In this document: positions 33,464 to 46,293 of the stretch, in pieces
Layout of the letters: each line of letters opens with the position of its first letter
Numbering within the stretch: the first letter of the stretch is position 1
NCBI RefSeq assembly: GCF_000516985.1
Contig: NW_006917097.1
Span: 1,674,001-1,738,000, forward strand
Direction of reading: 5' to 3'
Length of the DNA: 64,000 nt
DNA from: Pestalotiopsis fici W106-1
Taxonomy: Eukaryota; Ascomycota; Sordariomycetes; Amphisphaeriales; Sporocadaceae
Translations under genes and position numbers: made by a program
Notes under the pieces: generated by a model
The model's input: only the letters and a program-made list of their open reading frames with translations
Databases searched by the model: none
Told to the model about the DNA's origin: nothing

Positions 33464-36400
33464 ATGTCGGAATCCGAGAGCTTCGAAGTCGTCAACCGAG
33501 AAGAGTCCATCTTGTCGGGAGAAGAGACAACGGGCACCGGTACAACCACTTCACCCCATGAAACCCCCAAGAAGAGCGCCCCGAATGGCTCCAAACCTCC
33601 CAGTGTTGCCTCGCCAAAGGCAAAAGTAGGCGTCTCTTCGACAACCGGCGCGCGTCGTCCCACCACTACCGGCACAACTGCCGCAAAGACCACGACAAGC
33701 GCGACGACCAAGCCTACGAGCGGCCTCAAGCAGCCCCCGACGCGCCCGCCTGCTGGTACAGTCAAGAAGCCTGCAACCGCAGGAACCACGGGAACCACGA
33801 CAACCCACAGATCTCGGCCTTCTATATCAGAGAGCGAGAAGAGCACGTCCTCTATCAGCGGCCCTGCTCGCCGGCAATCTGTCGTGCCTGGAAGCGGTAC
33901 TTCGACGACGGCTAGAACAACAAGACCTGCCACTTCCACTACGGCATCCACCACTGCTGCTGCTCGGAAGCCTGTGTCTGCGACTGGCACTGCTGCATCC
34001 CCGCGAGCTAGTAGCACCACTGCAAGACCTGCGGCGTCGAGCACCACTGCAGCCAGTCGAACCACTTCGAGCCGCCTGTCCACTTCCTCGACCACCGCTA
34101 GACCTGCCGCCGCGAGACCAGCAACCGCTACTACCTCGCGAGCTCCCGGACATGCTAGTCGGCTGTCTACCTCTTCTACATCTACAGCTGCCGCCGCTGC
34201 CGAGTCCGCTAAGGCTGTGGAGGAATTGAAGGCTCAGCTTGCTGAAAAGGAGTCGGAGATTGAGTCTCTCAAGTCTCAAGTCACCTCATCTCAGGACAAG
34301 GTCACGGAGTTGGAGCAAAAGATACAGGCAGAAGTAGGGGGTGTTGAGGGTGCTGAGGATGCGCTTCAAAAGGGCCAAGAAGAGCTGCTTGAAAGTCTGA
34401 AAGCCACACATGCTTCGGAAAAGGAGGCTCTCGGTGCTGAAATATCAGAGGCTTTGGATAAGCTCAAGCTTGCAGAGGATGAACTCGAAGCACACAAGGC
34501 CAAGCTCTCAGATATTAGTACCTCTCGGGAAGGAGAGGAGAGCTCCCTGGCTGAGATACAGGCCAAGCTTGACACTTTGCAAGCCGAGAAGGACTCGAGC
34601 GATAAAGACAACGAAGCTGCTCTATCCAAGGCCACCGAGGAACATGCTGCAAAACTTGCTGAACTAAAGCAGTCTCTCGAGGACCAGCATCAAGCTGCTA
34701 TTGAGGCTCTCAAAGCATCCCACAGTGCTGAACTTGACACCACCAAGTCTTCTCAAGATGATCAGGAGAAATCTTTACTGGATCTCAAGGCCTTGAACGA
34801 GGAATTGCAGACAAAGGTTGAGGCTTTAACCACAGCTACCGAGAGCGAGGGCGCTGCCACGACTTCAAGAATCACTGCACTCGAAACGGAACTCGCAGAA
34901 GTCAAGGCTGCGGCTGAACAAGACAAGGCAGCACTGGCTGCTTCTCAAGCTGAGGCTGAGGAGCTGAAGGCCAAATTGGAGGAAGCCACTCAATTACTTG
35001 AAACCACCAAGGCAGAGCTTGATTCAGTCCGCACCGAATTCACATCATTGAAGGAGGATATGAGCAAGCTGGATGCCGCTTCAGAATCCCACAAGCAGCT
35101 CACCGACGAGTTTGAGAAGTTCAAGGTTGATCACAAGGCTGCTGTGGAGAGGCATGAGAACCAGCTCAAGACTATTTCTCAGGATTACGAAGAGGAAATC
35201 GAGAAGCTCCAAGGCGAAGCACACTTTAAGCGAAAGTTTCACGAGCTTGAGACTCAGCACAACGAGCTCGAGTCCAAACACAAGGACTTGACCAGCACCT
35301 ACGAGTCAGCGATTGCTATCCACGAAGAAGCTTTGCAAGCTGCCAAGGATGCACATGCCTCTGCTATTGAGGGCAGCACGGCGGATCATGAGAAGGCTCT
35401 GAATGATCTGCAATCTACCCACGCTTCTCTGCTGGAGCAAGCTCGGAGCGGTTCCTCGGCTGATAAAGAAGCACACGTGAAAGAGCTGGAGGAGTTGGCA
35501 GCTAAACATGCTGTCGAGTTGGACGAAGCACGAAACGGCGCATCGGCCAATGAGGACGCTCACAAGCAAGCTCTGGAGGACCTGAAAGCTAGCCATGCAC
35601 TTGAACTGGAGCAGACTCTGAGCAAGTCGTTGGAAGAATTGAAGGCCCTACACGCCCTTGAACTCGAGCAGGCACAGTCTGGTGCGTCGGCGGAAAGAGC
35701 TCTGTTGCAGAAGACGTTGGAGGAACTTCAAGCCAGCCATGCCCAAGAGCTAGAACAGGCTCAGAGCAAGGCTTCTGAGCATCTGAAGGCCGAGCATGCC
35801 CGGGAATTGGAGGAGGCCCAGAACAGTGCATCGACTGACAAGGAAGCGCTTCAGAAGACATTTGATGAACTCAAGGCTAGCCATGCTTTGGAGCTTGAAG
35901 AAGCTCTAAGCAAGGCGCTGGATGAGCTAAAGACCCAACATGCCAGCGAGCTGAGCGAAGCCCAAAGGGGTGCATCGGCCGGTAAAGAGGCTCTCCAGAA
36001 AGAGCTGGACGAGCTGAAGGCTCAACATGCCAGCGAGCTGAGCGAAGCCCACAGTGGTGCATCGGCCAGTAAGGAGGCACTCCAGAAAGAACTGGACGAG
36101 CTGAAAGCTCAACATGCCAGCGAGCTAAGCGAAGCCCATAGCGGTGCATCGGCCGGTAAAGAGGCTCTCCAGAAAGAGCTGGATGAGCTGAAGGATAGTC
36201 ACACCACTGCCGTCGACGCCTTGAAAGTCAAAGAGGAAGAACATCAGAAGGCCCTTGATGCGCTGCAGGCTAGCTTTGCCATGGATTTGGAAACGGCCAA
36301 GAGTGGCGCCTCCAGTGACAAAGACGTCCTCGTCGCTGAGCTCTCAGACTTGAAAGCTAGTCATGCCAAAGCTATCAAGATTTTGAAGGAACAAAGCCAA

Positions 36401-38253
36401 GATGAGCTGACAAAGGCGCTGGACGGTTTGAAAGCATCCCATGCCGAACATATCAATAATCTTACCCAAGATTCGGAATCTCGCATCCAAGAACTCAAGG
36501 CTAGCCACGAGACGGAATTGACGGGCAAATCCTCCGACGAAGCCGCGTACGCTGAACAATTGGCTGTGCTACAAGAGGCCCTGGAAAAAGCCCAGCAAGA
36601 TATTGTCACTGCTAACCAGGAACACTCGGCTGCACTTGAGGAGTTCAAGAAAGCCAACGACGAGGCTCATTCCGCAGAGGTTGAGAAGCTTATTCATATG
36701 CAAGCTGAGGCTCTGGACGCTGCGAGACGCGAGGCATCCGGTTCTCAGGCTGAGGCGGCTAAAGCCCTTGAGGCAAAGCACGTGCAAGCTATCGAAGACA
36801 TCACCCGTGAACACGAAACCAAGCTAGCTGCCAGTGCAGAAGACTTGGCAAAGCATCAGGTAAGCCCGCCGTTACTTCTTCTGATGACCAAAAGTACTGA
36901 CACACCTAGTCGACTTCATCGCAATACGAAGCTTCTCTTGTTTCCGCCAACGAGGCCCTAGCAAAGGCGCAGGCAGAAGCTCAGGACTTGCAAACCAGGT
37001 TGTCCCAAGCAACAGCTGCCAACGCAGAGTTGGTCACCTTGCAAGAAGAATCCGATTCGCTTAGGCAGCAGCTTGCGGAAGCCAAGATGAACAACGTGGA
37101 GCTTGAGGCAGAAATTGATGCTGTCAAAAACCAGAGGCAGGACACGTCCGTGGCCGATGCGCTGAAGAAGGAACTCGAGGAGATTAAGAAGCAGTATCTT
37201 GCTGACATTGAAGCAACGAGAGCCGAAAAGGAGCAACTTCTGGAAGACAAGAAGCATGCCGCTTTGGACTATGAGGCTGTGATCAAGAAGCATTGCGCGG
37301 ACCTCAAGGTGGCCAGGGAAGGCGCTACAGAGACTGCCGAAGAAGTGGCTGATCTGAAGAACCAGCTGCAAGACAGGCAAGCTAACCTACAAAAGCTTGA
37401 ATCAGAGATTGCTAGCATCAAGCGAGACAATGAGGTCGCTGCCAAGGAATTCGAGGCTCACAAGGATGAAACCACTGCCAAGGCGCGCAAGCATGAGGCC
37501 GATTATACTGACATGTACGAGAGCATGACGGCCATGGTTATGGAGGAGCACAAGAAGCGTGAGGTCTTGGAGAAAAATCTGAAGGATGCCGAGGAGAAGC
37601 TTCAGCATGCTGAAGACAAGATCCAGCATGCCGAGAAGATTCAGACAAGATTTGATGAACTACATGCGCAACTCAAGGTCAAAGATGCAGAGATTGCGGA
37701 GGCCAAGGTCAGTTGTCTGTAACACCTGAACCGAGACCTAGGATATACATCTAATGCATGTGCAGCAGGCGGTGGCAGCGGCAGCACCTTCCAAGAGAGG
37801 TGGTTTGGCCTCTAGTAGATTTGCCAATGCCTCTGGCGACGACGACGCGACTGAGAATTCGACAGAACCTCCCCGTGTGGAAGGTGAGGATGATGATCCA
37901 TATTCCGTTGCTGTAGCCTCGGTGCGCACAAACCCCTAACCGCTGGCTTGCACCATCTACATACATGTCCACTATTTCAGGCTCCTACCCCTTTACTCTA
38001 CTACTCTACTTTATACTACGAAGCCTCGAATATACAAGTATACTGACATTATTTGCTACCGCAGCTTGAACAGGCTAGTGTTACCATTCAGCAGTTGCAG
38101 CGAATGGACATTGAGCTGTCGGAAAAGAACAGGCGGTAAGTTGTAGCTTTGGGAGAATTCAACAGAAAAGAAGGGCCCGTGGCTAACTCTCTGCACAGCA
38201 TGATCCAATCCATGACGTCCTCGATATCACACCAGTCGCCATCGCCTGCTTAG
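33464..38253 (+). CDS. Giant repeat-bearing coiled-coil protein
   Basis: Five exons (33464-36859, 36910-37707, 37766-37921, 38065-38135 and 38199-38253) encode 1491 residues. All junctions keep frame and have GT-AG borders. The N-terminal 250 residues are Ser/Thr/Ala/Pro-rich and disordered. From about residue 255 to near 1410 the chain is a long, Ala/Glu/Lys/Leu-rich coiled coil. It contains many related SHALELEQ / KALDELKA units, of which three at residues 819-906 are almost identical 29-residue repeats. The C-terminus holds a short acidic segment and a last helix (QASVTIQQLQRM). Proteins of this kind in Hypocreales are often labelled M-protein-repeat proteins; a cytoskeletal, septal or nuclear scaffold role is possible but not shown by sequence. 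Exon 3 has a tandem CAGCAG acceptor. Confidence 0.85.
35921..36181 (+). repeat. Three 87-bp tandem coding repeats
   Basis: Units beginning at 35921, 36008 and 36095 are each 87 bp and differ at few positions; a fourth, diverged unit begins at 36182. Each encodes DELKAQHASELSEA followed by a small-residue stretch and KEALQKEL. The period of 29 residues is close to four heptads plus one. Near identity at DNA level suggests recent duplication or unequal exchange. Confidence 0.9.
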
Positions 38254-39986
38254 AGATGACGTCTTTACGTCTTTTAATCTTCGTCAATATACCCTCTTCA
38301 TTTCTATCACAGCTGGTCCTGGCTCTTAGCTTGTGCTTACTATTCATTCTTGAGGCTGATGTCTGCATTTGACGTTGAATGCGTGTACGCGTATATGAGA
38401 ACCGAGCCGTTGCAAATGTATCACAATATTTATTCTCCTGGTTTTGAAAGCCGCGATTTGGGCGTTGTGGACTCTCAGGTTGGGCCTGTCGTCAAAGCAA
38501 TCGTCCGACAGTCTTCAAACTACCAAGAAAGTATTTTCATGATTCAAAAATGAATGTAGCACTCTGGTAAGGATATATTCAACAATCGCTCACAACCAGG
38601 AGCCCATTCCACCTCTTTTGACCTCGATTGTTCTTCATTCTTTCCGTGAATAGCTACTACCAGCCAACGGAACAATTGGCGTCCATAGTGGGCAGACAAA
38701 GTATGAATTCACGGCCTTGGATCTTTCGAAGCATTCTTTTTCCTTCTCGACGACACAATAATGATCAACACTTCAGACTGTCACCACTACAACACTCAAC
38801 AACTTCTGGTCGACTTTTTCCTCTACTCATCGCCACAGCCCAAGTTGCAGAATTTTTCACTGCCTCCCCTTTTCACATTAATATTCTTCCCCCCCTTTGC
38901 AGCAGCCGAGACAGAATCGCGTTGAACTACCGACCCAGAATGTGCAGCCACACCGGTCTCCCTTGTCATATCGAAGCAGTATAACTTTAATAGAGGAATG
39001 CTCCACTACATGAGCTCCGCCGTTCACGTCGATGACAATGCGTATAAGAGATGCGTATGCAAGCCTTGGGGGGTTGTGGCTCGCACGTAGGAGCAGGGAT
39101 TGATATACGGGTGGTGTTATATATTGGCTTTTTGTGATTCGGATGGCTTGAATGAGGAGGTTGACAAGGCAATTCACATAAATGTGGGATTATGTTGTTC
39201 TGTGAGTCGGAGCCTTCGTGAAAAAGTCGGAGTCGCAATGGTCTATCCCCAGCAAGACGGACTGCGAAGAGATGGAAAAGAGAATGCTGTATCTATCTGA
39301 ACGTTTGCGGAAGGATTGAACTCTCAACTGTCAAGATTTTATCATCCCCCAAATCTCTCAGTTGATACTTCGTAATGGCTTTTGACTAATGCTCGTTGTT
39401 GGCTTTAGCCAATCTTTGTTCTTTTTATTCTTCTTCCAACTAATGTTGTTTCCTCTATCAAGCGTTTTACAGATAGTATTTATAATTTTCAATGAGATTT
39501 TGTGTCAGATGATGTTTTATTGTAATGAACATACGTGACCTTATACAATGACGGTATATACGAAGTACCTACTGTTGCACACAGCCAGACTATACATACT
39601 ATAACATGACAGAGGCTTAAGACAAACCCCTTTAGCGGGGCAGGGAGCTGCATGAGTATGCGATAAGGTTCGGAATATGTATCTAGCGGCATCCGAACCC
39701 CCACTAATCGCAAGGGAAAGGACCCCCCATTGTCTTAGGCCTGACGCTGCTGACTTCATACAGTCGCTCGGGGCAGCAGCTGCTAACTGCTACCTAGTTG
39801 AACAAGCCACAGTTTTGGGCATTGACAGGTTGGAATTCGAGCTTCTGACAACACCACACACACAAAACCACTGCATGAATTGCGCACCTGTGCACCGTCA
39901 ACAATAACTAGCATTCAATCTGTTCGATATCAGTTCAATCAACTCTGACACACCAGATCCTGCAGCTTGTCAATCGTCCATCAATC
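38254..39986. other. Intergenic, no supported gene
   Basis: This holds the 3' UTR of the coiled-coil gene and the promoter of the ArfGAP gene. Short frames (for example 38628-38984 plus and its antisense partners) have no motif. Confidence 0.55.
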
Positions 39987-41767
39987 ATGTCACGACGGCC
40001 TCCGAACCCGGCTGCCGAGCGTGCTGCCCAGAACCAGGTTACGCTCAAGAGTCTCCTAAAGTTGGAAGCCAACAAGCTATGCGCCGATTGCAAGAAGAAC
40101 AAGCGTGAGTTGATGCGATGACTCTTCAATAATCCAATTGTTGGACATTTGCTGACGTCCCTGCACATGCAGATCCCAGATGGGCGAGTTGGAACTTAGG
40201 CATCTTTGTCTGCATCCGCTGCTCTGGAATCCATCGGTCTATGGGCACACACATTTCTCGAGTCAAGTCTGTCGATCTGGACTCATGGACGGATGAGCAA
40301 CTTCAGAGCGTTCTGAACTGGGGAAACGCGCGCGCAAACAAGTACTGGGAATCCAAACTGGCACCTGGCCACGTGCCATCCGAAGCCAAGATTGAGAACT
40401 TTATCAGGACAAAATATGAATTGAAGCGCTGGGTAATGGACGGGCCGAGACCTGATCCTGCCACTCTGGATGTTGATGGCGATGATGATATTCCTCTGAG
40501 TATCGTCAAGGAGAAGCAGAATATCGAGCGCAAAGAGTCCATCCGAAAGGCTTCAGTCGGCCAGTCCGCCGCACCTCAGAGAGCGCCTCAGGCGGACCTG
40601 ATTGGCGGGGATGATCTACCACCGAGAGCCAGTACGGCAGGTCCCTCAGCAGCTCAGCAAGTTCCGCCCAAGGCTGCTCCCGCGCCTCCGAAAACGACCG
40701 CTGCCAAGGACTCGTTGTTTGGCTTGGATTTCCTGAGTGATGCGAGTGCTGCACCACCCCGACCTGCTAGCACGACTGGAACGTCTGGCTCCAGTGGTCA
40801 GTCGCGGCCAGATCTCAAGCAATCCATTCTGTCTCTATACGCCTCAGCACCCCGCCCGCAGCCGACACACCAACATCAGTCTTCTGGCTCGCTCAGTGGA
40901 TTCGGCGGCATGCAGTCGCCTGTGCAGTCTCCCACATTTGGTCATCAATCCAAGCCATCAGGCAGCGGTGCTGGACTAAATGACGCCTTTGCTGGACTGA
41001 GCTTTGGAAATGTAACGAGCCCTGTCCAAAAGAGCGCTCCCAAGGACGCTTTCGCAGGATTGACCAACTTTGGCAGTGCCAAGTCCACTCCCCAAGCTAC
41101 ATCGTCCTTTTCCAACTTGAGCGGAGGTAGCTTCTTTGATGCCAAGCCAGCAAAGCCGGCTGCTCAGCAGAACAATCCCTCTGATAGTTTCGGTGGCTGG
41201 GGTGCGCCCGCCGCAGCACCTGCGAAGCCCGCACAACCAGCTTCCTCGTCCTTTGGTGATTTATTTGATCTTTCTAGCCCTGCCCCTGCCGCGCAACCTG
41301 TCGCCTCGCCTCCTCCACAGCCACTCGCCCCGGCGCCAGCTGATTCTTCAGTCTTCAATCTCTCCCAACCAAAGCCCGCTCAACCAGCACCCGCGCCGGC
41401 TGCCTCGCTGAACACCTCTGCTTTCGGCAACTCGGATGTCTGGGGTAATGCCTGGGGCGAACCAGCTGCTCCAGCAGCACCTGCGCAGAAAAGCCCCGAA
41501 GTCAGCAAGCCCTCCGCATTTGGAGGTAGTGATTTTGGCTGGGGTAACAGCGGATCCTCGCTGGCCAACACTCCCATTATTCCCGGCCAGTCTGGATTTA
41601 ACACTCAGTCAAGCTTCAGTTTGGCCCCGGCCCAGCCCAAGGTTGCTGCCGACGAGGAGTTCGGAGGCTGGACAAGCAGCACGGCTACCAATCCTAGTAC
41701 TACCACTACGAGCAAGCCGGGATCAGGATTTGGCAACGATGATTTGTTTTCAAACGTCTGGCAGTAG
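39987..41767 (+). CDS. AGE2: AGE2-type Arf GTPase-activating protein
   Basis: Two exons (39987-40104 and 40173-41767) encode 570 residues; the 68-base intron splits the zinc finger (KKNK|HPRWASW) and keeps phase. The ArfGAP zinc finger has Cys32, Cys35, Cys53 and Cys56, followed by CSGIHRSMGTHISRVKSVDL with the catalytic Arg61. The domain ends near residue 130. The rest is Pro/Ala/Ser/Gln-rich with repeated short motifs: DSLFGLDFLSD, FGGW, DVWGNAW and a final DLFSNVWQ. These motifs resemble adaptor- or clathrin-binding elements. AGE2 proteins promote Arf GTP hydrolysis at the trans-Golgi network and endosomes. The 3' end faces the SFT1-like SNARE gene. Confidence 0.92.
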
Positions 41768-42283
41768 AAGGGCGTAGGGCGCGTAAGTGACATAATTGCG
41801 AGGCATAAAACCTGATACTGGTTATTTGTATGTGTCGAGGATGGAATATGGCTGGCCAAAAAATCATGATAGACCAACTCAAAAGACGCACATCAAAATA
41901 AGGAGGCGCATGACGTGGAATGTTACGACCATGAAAAGATCTACGTTACCCAACTATATACTATAATGGCATGTACCTAGAAAAGAAATCATGTTGTGCA
42001 CCTTACCCATAAACGCCAATGCTATGCATATTCCTCATCTCCGTCTTGTGGTGTTCTCAGCCCATTGCAAAGCTCACGCATGCTCGGTATTGCTCTGTCT
42101 GTATATGCGATACGGTAGCTCTGAAAAGAAGTCCATGAAAAGCATCCTACCCATGTACACCAATTTGTTTCCAATGTGTGACTGGTCACGCCGAAAGGGT
42201 ATCCTTTTTGATAGGCATGTCGTCTCCCCTGTCGTTGCCTCAACTTTGTAGTCGATAATCCAATCTGTTACTCTGATATTCTT
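41768..42283. other. Convergent 3' region
   Basis: This is the shared 3' UTR space of the AGE2 and SFT1-like genes. Small overlapping frames on both strands are not supported. Confidence 0.6.
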
Positions 42284-42713
42284 TCAAGCGCGGAACAAGA
42301 GCTTGTAGGTATAGTAGAGTACCATAAAGGCTCCAATGATTATGGCCGACAGCTTAAAGATGGCGACCTTGTTTCCGGAAGCGGCCATGCGTCCCAACCG
42401 ACCGGCGGACCCCTTGAGCTGTGTGGACATGGACGAGAAGGTATCGGTCTATACATGAGGAGGGCGGATTAGCTACATGTTGCTGCCAAGTTTTGCGCAA
42501 TCCTCCCCCAGGTGCCTTGAGCGGAGCGAGGGAGAGGAGAGAGGGGGAGGAGATAAGCCAAGTCAGGAGTGGACGTACGGTATTATCGATAATGTCCTGG
42601 GATCGGGCATTGTCGTAAATGTCGACCGTCACGCCGCGCAGGGACGAGACCTTGGCCGAGAGTTCTTCGAGGCGTGCATTGTTCTGGCGCTCGCGCTCGT
42701 AGGCTTCCGACAT
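42284..42713 (-). CDS. SFT1: SFT1-like Qc-SNARE
   Basis: Two exons (42579-42713 and 42284-42448) encode 99 residues. The 130-base intron has a GTACGT donor and a TAG acceptor and is phase 0. The protein has a single SNARE coiled coil (about residues 8-68: RLEELSAKVSSLRGVTVDI and a continuation through SSMSTQLKGSAGRLGRM) and a C-terminal tail anchor (about 77-96). Its small size and the ARLEELSAK...TDTFSSM pattern fit SFT1, the intra-Golgi Qc-SNARE, better than BET1, which normally has a longer N-terminus. The start at 42713 is the only reasonable ATG. It is flanked by AGE2 (convergent) and LSB3 (divergent), both also traffic genes. Confidence 0.82.
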
Positions 42714-44039
42714 GATTTATTGGTGGGGGTCTTGTAAGCTGGCGTGAAGACTGGGAAAATGCAAGTTTGTTCTTGTGAAGCTGTTTGAAGCCAAGTCTAT
42801 CTTTGCGTGGCCAGGTGGGCGGTGTTCTTTTCGTTGGTCTGGCTGGCGCCGGGTTTCAAGTGCGTTTGTCCCCGTTCTGCCCCAAAGGTCCGGGGAATGA
42901 ATGTAGGTATCGACCAAGCGCGGGTTGGCGGGCTAGGCGGGCTTTCCGTGCTGCCGAATTGTGCGAGAGGTCTTGGATCTACTTGACTGCGAGGGAGGCG
43001 ACAAGGTGACTATTGTGTATATTCGACTGAGTCTCGTCTTGTCCCGGTAAGAGCCGAATGCGATCGAATGATGTTCTGTTGAGAGGTGCGTGAGAGGAAA
43101 TCAATTGTTAGTGTCGTCTCTCTGTAGGTAGCTAGAGATTCTAGGCCCGGGCGCATTCATTGCCTTGTTGGAGCGGTCATGTGCAATCAATCAATCAATC
43201 ATTCACCACCTTACTGGAAACAAAGGGGCCCAGGCTGGGCGATTAAGTCTGGTTCAATGCGCTGGGCTTCTCAATGACGCAGTTTTTGTGGCTGGGTGAT
43301 TTCTAGCCACAATTGACAACGGTTGAACAGATTCAGGGTGCGCCAAGGAAAGGTTACAGAAGTTGTCTTTGCAAGACTAAGACTGGGAGATCCTGACAGG
43401 CCCAAGGAAGCCAATGCCTAAGGTACATTAAGGTAGGTACAGGCAATCATCATAAGACGCTATGGAGCTCGGGATGTAATGGGATTGGGTTGACATATCA
43501 TCTTACTACGCCACCTGGTCGAGCTGTAGGTTCCCTCAGCTTCCCACGTACCTACAGGGTACCTTGACCTTTCACTGATGATGAACCTAAACCATGACAA
43601 CGTTATGATAGCGAAACCCGTCACTGCACCAGTTTTACTCATTTGTAATTCGCCTTCGTATCCTGACGTCTTAGTATCTAGAGCAATACACAAATATTCT
43701 CTCCTACTCTCTGTCCTTTATCCATTCCCAATTTGTACTCTCTTATTCACTTACAATCGACTCTTCGGATAATCGGTCGTACATCCTTGTCCCCAGCCCC
43801 GCAGCTGTGATCCCCAAACCTCGCGATACACCCCACCTTAGCTACGCGGCGTGCCGTACGTAGCTGCTGCTGGCCGTAGGTACATAACGCAAGCACAATA
43901 ATACTCAGGCATCAGCCGACTTTCTCTGCTTGCACCCAGAGCTGATTTCCTCCTCCCTCTGTTTCTCATAATCCTTCTCGAGTGAGCGCAGCCTGCAAAT
44001 CGCACCTGAAGACTGCGCGACTCGAATTCCTCCACAATC
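42714..44039. other. Divergent promoter region
   Basis: The interval separates SFT1 (minus) and LSB3 (plus). It contains an (AATC)n tract at about 43185-43200 and several ACCTAC-type motifs. No gene is supported. Confidence 0.55.
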
Positions 44040-45337
44040 ATGGGCCTCAACAACCCTCTGCCCTCGTCACTGGCGTGTAAGTCATTCAACTGACCCAAGA
44101 ACCCCCGCCATACATCCGCTGTGCCGTGATGCCGTGATACCCAGCGATTTGCGCGCACAAGCAGCCACGGCAAAGAGACACCTAAAGTCATGACGGTGAC
44201 CAAAATACTGATATCGCGATCCATTATTCAGCGGAGTGTAAGAAGTGCGGCAAGATTCTCACCTCTTTCATCGACCCCCGACAAGCTCTATCGCCTGACA
44301 AGGTCATCCCACCAGAGATTCTTCGCAATGCAAAGGTAAGCCGGCTCAAATAAAGACTAAAATCCACCAAAAATGCAACCGCATGGGCGCTAACAACAGG
44401 CACTCGTCGATAGGGTCTTGCTATTCTCACAGTCATCAAAGCCGGCTTCCTGGGTTCTGCTCGTTTCGGTTCTGGCCTGGTAGTGGCCCGTCTCGACAAT
44501 GGCAGCTGGTCAGCGCCTACTGCCATCATGACTGGAGGCGCAGGTTTTGGTGGTCAAATTGGTTTCGAGATTACCGATTTCGTCTTCATTCTCAACGATC
44601 GTAACGCTGTAAAGACGTTCGCGCAAGCCGGTTCGATCACATTGGGAGGAAATGTTTCTATCGCAGCGGGTCCCATCGGTCGCAATGCCGAAGCTGCCGG
44701 CGCGGCCTCGCTCAAGAGTGTAGCTGGCATCTTCAGTTACAGCAAGACCAAGGGATTGTTTGCCGGAGTCTCGCTCGAGGGTTCCGCCATAATAGAGCGC
44801 AAGGATGCCAATGAGAAGCTATACGGCCAGCGCCTGACAGCCATGCAGCTTCTCAGCGGCAGCATCCAACCGCCTGGAGAGGCTGCGCCTCTGATGCACA
44901 TTCTGAACGATCCGAGATTCCTAGGAGGCAATGTAGGAGGCAATGCAGGCGCAAGTATGAGCCAAGACGATATTTACAACACTGAACCGGGGTACGGAGG
45001 AGGTCAGCAACAGTACGGCGGAGCGCCACCGGCAAACAACTTTGCACCTCCCCAGCGCGCATCGACATGGGACCAGTCTGGAGGCTCTGCCGCAGGCAGG
45101 GCTCCCCCCGGTAGACCTGCAGCCCCCAAGCCAAACGTTCCTAGCAAGCAGGGCCTGATGAAGAACCAAGCGGTTGCTTCGTACACGTTTGAGAGCGATA
45201 CGCCGGGCGATCTGACATTCAAGAAGGGCGAAGTCATCACGATATTGAAGAGAACGGAAAACGAGACAGACTGGTGGACAGGAATGATTGGTACGAGGCA
45301 CGGCATATTCCCCAGCAACTACGTCAAGATGCAGTAG
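44040..45337 (+). CDS. LSB3: SYLF and SH3 domain protein, YSC84/LSB3 type
   Basis: Three exons (44040-44076, 44232-44335 and 44414-45337) encode 354 residues. The introns are 155 and 78 bases; the second has a CTAAC branch. The N-terminal SYLF (DUF500) domain is typical: SECKKCGKILTSFIDPRQA, VIPPEILRNAKGLAILTV, GFLGSARFGSGLVVARL and GGAGFGGQIGFEITDFVFIL. A Gly/Pro-rich linker is followed by an SH3 domain in the last 58 residues (ASYTFESDTPGDLTFKKGE, WWTGMIG, GIFPSNYV). Proteins of this family bind phosphoinositides through SYLF and Las17/WASP-pathway partners through SH3, acting at cortical actin patches in endocytosis. Length and order match the family. Confidence 0.95.
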
Positions 45338-46205
45338 TTCCTTTTAATACGTATACCCAGTTTCTCCTAATTTCAGTCGTATTCACGGTTTGGCAATGGG
45401 CGAGTCAATTCACGCGCAAATGGACTTTGTGTATTTTGAGGGCCAAGGTGAGATGGCTGCTCCAGAAACAACGACGAAAGCGTTACGAGGTCAGCTTCTG
45501 GTATGGCACAAGACTGAAAACAAATCAGGACTCATTTTACAATGCACCAGTCCCGCCCAAAGCAACAACTGTTGTATCATCTGAACTTTCCGTGATCGAC
45601 ACGGTGAACCAGTGACTTGAAGCCCATTACATTCTTCTTATCATACCCAGCTGGAGTCTCCGTTAAATCCGGAGCTACAGTATGTGGAGTGCACCGGAAG
45701 TGCAAATGCCCGCCGTATTGCACAACTGAAAAGTACAATGTTATCTTTCAGTCGGGCCAACAACTTTCTTGCCCTCCTGCTGGGATTGAAAAGAGGAATA
45801 CCACAGACCTTATAAGCGAAATGGTGAATAGATTTGAAGGACTCCTAGTTGCCGGAGCATTGCATGGGCGGATGGTTTCTCTGGATTATGTACAAAACTC
45901 TGCTCGATCACAGTGTCTACACTGCATTTATGAGCAAGGTAAATTGTTATTTGCGTCCTATTAATTATTCTCGGCAGACAGAGTCGGAAAAATATCGAAT
46001 GGGAATAAAGCAGAGATTAGTTGTACATATCACTGGCGATATTGTATGCAATTTGCATAAAGTTATGCGGGTGAGAATTCACCATATCTAGCGTAGAGTG
46101 TATAGCTCTTGGCAGGGGTTTGAGGTATCATCACGATGCATAGTGGCATGCTTAAATACCCCCGGCGAGACTGAATTCGTTCATACATTTAATACTATTC
46201 ATAAG
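45338..46205. other. Intergenic, no supported gene
   Basis: A 115-codon frame at 45617-45964 begins with TTG, has no motif and is rejected as a gene. The region probably holds the LSB3 3' UTR and the P450 promoter. It marks the change from housekeeping to accessory gene content. Confidence 0.5.
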
Positions 46206-46227
46206 CGGGATCCGGCGTGTTATAAAA
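46206..46227 (+). promoter_or_regulatory. P450 core promoter with possible zinc-cluster site
   Basis: TATAAAA at 46221-46227 is 67 bases before the P450 start codon. Just upstream, CGG-GAT-CCG (46206-46214) has the inverted CGG-N3-CCG form that Zn2Cys6 regulators can bind. The TATA element is convincing by position; the zinc-cluster site could be chance. Confidence 0.4.
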
Positions 46228-46293
46228 CTGCCCCAAGTCCAGCAGTCTACCGCTAATCTCAACTCTACTCGATCAGCAATCTGAAGCCACGAG

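Noticed and set aside
45617..45964. 115-codon frame between LSB3 and the P450
   Set aside because: It starts at a TTG, has no motif and lies where LSB3 3' UTR and P450 promoter are expected.
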